In this document: positions 43,416 to 44,641 of the stretch, in pieces
Numbering within the stretch: position 1 is the first letter of the stretch
Layout of the letters: the number at the start of each line of letters is the position of its first letter
Virus record (IMG/VR): IMGVR_UViG_3300030104_003057
Coordinates: 1-44,641 of that record
Strand: one strand, 5' to 3'
DNA: 44,641 nt
From: a virus
Notes under the pieces: model-generated
The model's input: the letters and a program-made list of their open reading frames with translations, nothing else
Told to the model about the DNA's origin: nothing
The model's database searches: none
Translations under genes and position numbers: made by a program

Positions 43416-43775
43416 ATGGCATTTAAAATGAAAGGTTGGAGCCCTTATACGAAGGGCAAAACAAGTAAAAGATTAGATAAAGCTCAAACAGCATTGTCAG
43501 CAGCTGGTTTAGTTCCAGCCGTAGGTAACGTAGCTGATTTAGCTAACACGGCTATATCTGGCGCTAGAGCTGTAGGTGCTAAAATTAGAGGCGATAAAAA
43601 AGCTGTTAAAAGACATACCGCGGATGCTGCGATGAGCGCGGGTGCTATGCTACCTGTAGTTGGTCAAGGTATAGGCGCGGCAAGTCTTGCTAAAAGCGCG
43701 GCTAATATAAGTGGTAAAAAAGGTAGAACCATTGCAAAAAGAAAAACTAAAAGTAAAAAGAAAAATATTGGATAA
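43416..43775 (+). CDS. MAFKMK-tagged protein with pre-toxin-like hydrophobic module
   Basis: A 119-residue protein. MAFKMKGWSPYTKGKTSK is followed by a module at about residues 20-90: LDKAQTALSAAGLVPAVGN, VADLANTAISGARAVG, then AAMSAGAMLPVVGQGIG. This LDxAQTAL-x-GLVP-x-VAD-AN-x-A-A-x-G-AMLP pattern resembles the pre-toxin (PT-TG type) module of polymorphic toxins. Here there is no toxin domain, only a Lys/Arg-rich C-terminus. The two amphipathic hydrophobic hairpins suggest membrane interaction. It is the last + strand gene before the convergent terminator. Confidence 0.66.
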   Translation: MAFKMKGWSPYTKGKTSKRLDKAQTALSAAGLVPAVGNVADLANTAISGARAVGAKIRGDKKAVKRHTADAAMSAGAMLPVVGQGIGAASLAKSAANISGKKGRTIAKRKTKSKKKNIG

Positions 43776-43777
43776 AA

Positions 43778-43799
43778 AAAGGGGCTAAAAAGCCCCTTT
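43778..43799. terminator. Bidirectional hairpin terminator between convergent operons
   Basis: A perfect 9-bp stem, aaaggggct (43778-43786) with agccccttt (43791-43799), and a 4-base loop. On the minus strand it is followed by a run of T, and on the plus strand by tttattatttt. It ends both the + strand accessory array and the minus-strand reductase operon. Confidence 0.92.
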
Positions 43800-43822
43800 A
43801 TTATTTTAAGTATATATTATAC

Positions 43823-44002
43823 TTAGCTATTTTTAATAGCTTGAATTTGCACTCTTACGTTCTGAGCAGCTTCTTTAATTGTTTGCATACTCTTTCTAGC
43901 TCTAGTTCCAGCGGATTTATTTCCACTCATAAACTTTTCTATTTCTTCGTGTGCACTGTGCATTTCATCTTGCATAGTGTCTAATAATTCTGGTAAATTC
44001 AT
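43823..44002 (-). CDS. Histone H1-like small DNA-binding protein
   Basis: A 59-residue protein that starts at 44002 (MNLPELLDTMQDEMHSAHEE) and continues with IEKFMSGNKSAGTRARKSMQ and TIKEAAQNVRVQIQAIKNS. The GNK(S/A)AGTRARK(S/A)MQ-x2-K-x2-AQ-x-(V/I)RVxIQ pattern is that of the short H1/Hc1-like proteins of Bacteroidota, which bind and compact DNA. An acidic helix precedes the basic AGTRARK stretch. It lies 18 bases downstream of the ribonucleotide reductase gene and probably shares its transcript. It may coat phage or host DNA. Acquisition from a Bacteroidota host is likely. Confidence 0.72.
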   Translation of the reverse strand: MNLPELLDTMQDEMHSAHEEIEKFMSGNKSAGTRARKSMQTIKEAAQNVRVQIQAIKNS

Positions 44003-44020
44003 ATTTTAAATTTTATTAAA

Positions 44021-44641
44021 TTAAACAACTTCACATGACCCACCAGCGCAAGCTAACTCGCCTGACAGATCTGTGTTATCTTCAGCTTCAATAACTTTCG
44101 TTAAATCTACGTTAGATAATACTTTAGACATTTTATTATATTTCGCTTCGTCAATGTCCTCAAACGGAGCCTGTGTATACGTACCACCATCATATGGTAG
44201 TACAGATAACCCATTGTAATATTCTCTATTATCCCACATCCATTCACCAGCTTTCTTCCATTCGTTTTCTTTTAAAGATATAGTTGCTGACACGTTATGT
44301 GTATTGCTACCTCGTCTATGACCAGGCCGTATCCACTCTTGTGCAACACGCTTAACCCTCTCAAGAGTATCAAATGGTGATTCAGTTCTAAGTATTGAAC
44401 CATCAGGTGCTTTTTGTGGTATGGAAATAACAGCGGTATCGTGAGGTCTGAAGTACTCATCTTCAATTAATTCATTATGATTACCTAATAGATAATTATA
44501 TATAGCCTCATTCTTTCCTACGCGCATCCTACGGACATAATAATCATTATGCCAGGCGTGAATGCCCGAAGACGTTCCGAGGACCAGAGATGTCGTCCCT
44601 GCAGGTTTTACAGTTGTACATCTAGCTGATGAATTAATCCC
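44021..44641 (-). CDS. nrdJ: Class II (B12-dependent) ribonucleotide reductase, C-terminal part
   Basis: The frame stays open to the window edge, so the N-terminus lies outside. Bases beyond the first internal Met (44527) translate to INSSARCTTVKPAGTTSLVL and GTSSGIHAWHNDYYVRRMRV, the TTVKP(S/A)GT-SL and SGIH signatures of adenosylcobalamin-dependent ribonucleoside triphosphate reductase. The C-terminus ends in ACAGGSCEVV: a C-x4-C pair that re-reduces the active site, as in the Lactobacillus monomeric enzyme. It converts ribonucleotides to deoxyribonucleotides for phage DNA synthesis and needs host B12. Transcribed leftwards with the H1-like gene, convergent to the accessory array. Confidence 0.93.
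   Translation of the reverse strand, partial: GINSSARCTTVKPAGTTSLVLGTSSGIHAWHNDYYVRRMRVGKNEAIYNYLLGNHNELIEDEYFRPHDTAVISIPQKAPDGSILRTESPFDTLERVKRVAQEWIRPGHRRGSNTHNVSATISLKENEWKKAGEWMWDNREYYNGLSVLPYDGGTYTQAPFEDIDEAKYNKMSKVLSNVDLTKVIEAEDNTDLSGELACAGGSCEVV

Noticed and set aside
44021-44527. Reductase frame treated as a complete 168-residue protein
   Set aside because: Codons upstream of that Met encode the conserved TTVKPAGTTSL and SGIH signatures, so the gene is cut by the window edge, not short.
1-44641. tRNA genes, CRISPR arrays, integrase or transposase
   Set aside because: No cloverleaf-like GTTCGA-type arm with matching stems, no regularly spaced repeats and no recombinase motifs were noticed; a dedicated tRNA scan was not possible.

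Overview
The window is a contiguous block of a tailed-phage genome, low in GC and gene-dense. Almost everything lies on the + strand, and stop/start overlaps (TAATG, ATGA) are common. The organism is inferred to be a lytic, podovirus-like phage of a Bacteroidota host, probably a marine flavobacterium. Support for the host: starts preceded by A/T-rich leaders rather than clear Shine-Dalgarno boxes, two Bacteroidota-style signal peptides ending in AQ, a C-terminus resembling a type IX secretion sorting signal, and a short histone-H1-like gene of the Bacteroidota type. No tRNA, CRISPR array, integrase or insertion sequence was seen.

Region 1 (1-6164) opens inside a phage GroEL, overlapped by a GroES with an intact mobile-loop motif. 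It continues with a winged-helix-like protein, a holin of the 3TM superfamily, a pair of TIYGRW virion-type paralogues, a LamG-like lectin-fold protein and several small conserved phage proteins. Region 2 (6109-16449) is the head module: candidate small terminase, large terminase, portal, acidic scaffold, major capsid protein, and two connector/ring-type proteins. Two good Rho-independent terminators follow the capsid gene and the gene after it. Region 3 (16452-24964) holds a 2215-residue stabilization/tail-hub-type protein and two more beta-rich virion proteins.

Region 4 (25010-35747) is an ejection-protein module of three genes, laid out like T7 gp14-gp15-gp16. The last encodes a 2873-residue polyvalent protein. 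In order it shows glycine-rich membrane-active segments, a HELLH metalloprotease motif, a sigma-region-2-like segment, a PD-(D/E)XK nuclease core, a HAD phosphatase interrupted by a P-loop kinase, a conserved internal-virion region, and two tandem Cys/His modules. Three short [VI]K[FY]S motifs sit at domain boundaries and look like processing sites. This is the strongest candidate in the window for an undescribed system: a multi-enzyme payload that may be injected and cut into parts.

Region 5 (35786-43775) is an accessory array: a fibre-like protein, a DUF5675-type lysis candidate, a secreted beta-barrel-like protein, a secreted Cys-rich protein with a T9SS-like tail, a thioredoxin fold with both active-site cysteines replaced by asparagine, a soluble PAP2 phosphatase, and many small lysine-rich proteins. 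Six of these small proteins carry one of two recurrent N-terminal tags (MAFKMK or MAY[IV]Q), and one resembles the hydrophobic pre-toxin module of polymorphic toxins. A bidirectional hairpin terminator then separates this array from a convergent minus-strand operon (43823-44641). That operon encodes an adenosylcobalamin-dependent (class II) ribonucleotide reductase, cut by the window edge, and the 59-residue H1-like protein.

Functional names come from sequence motifs and remembered family patterns. No database search was run.
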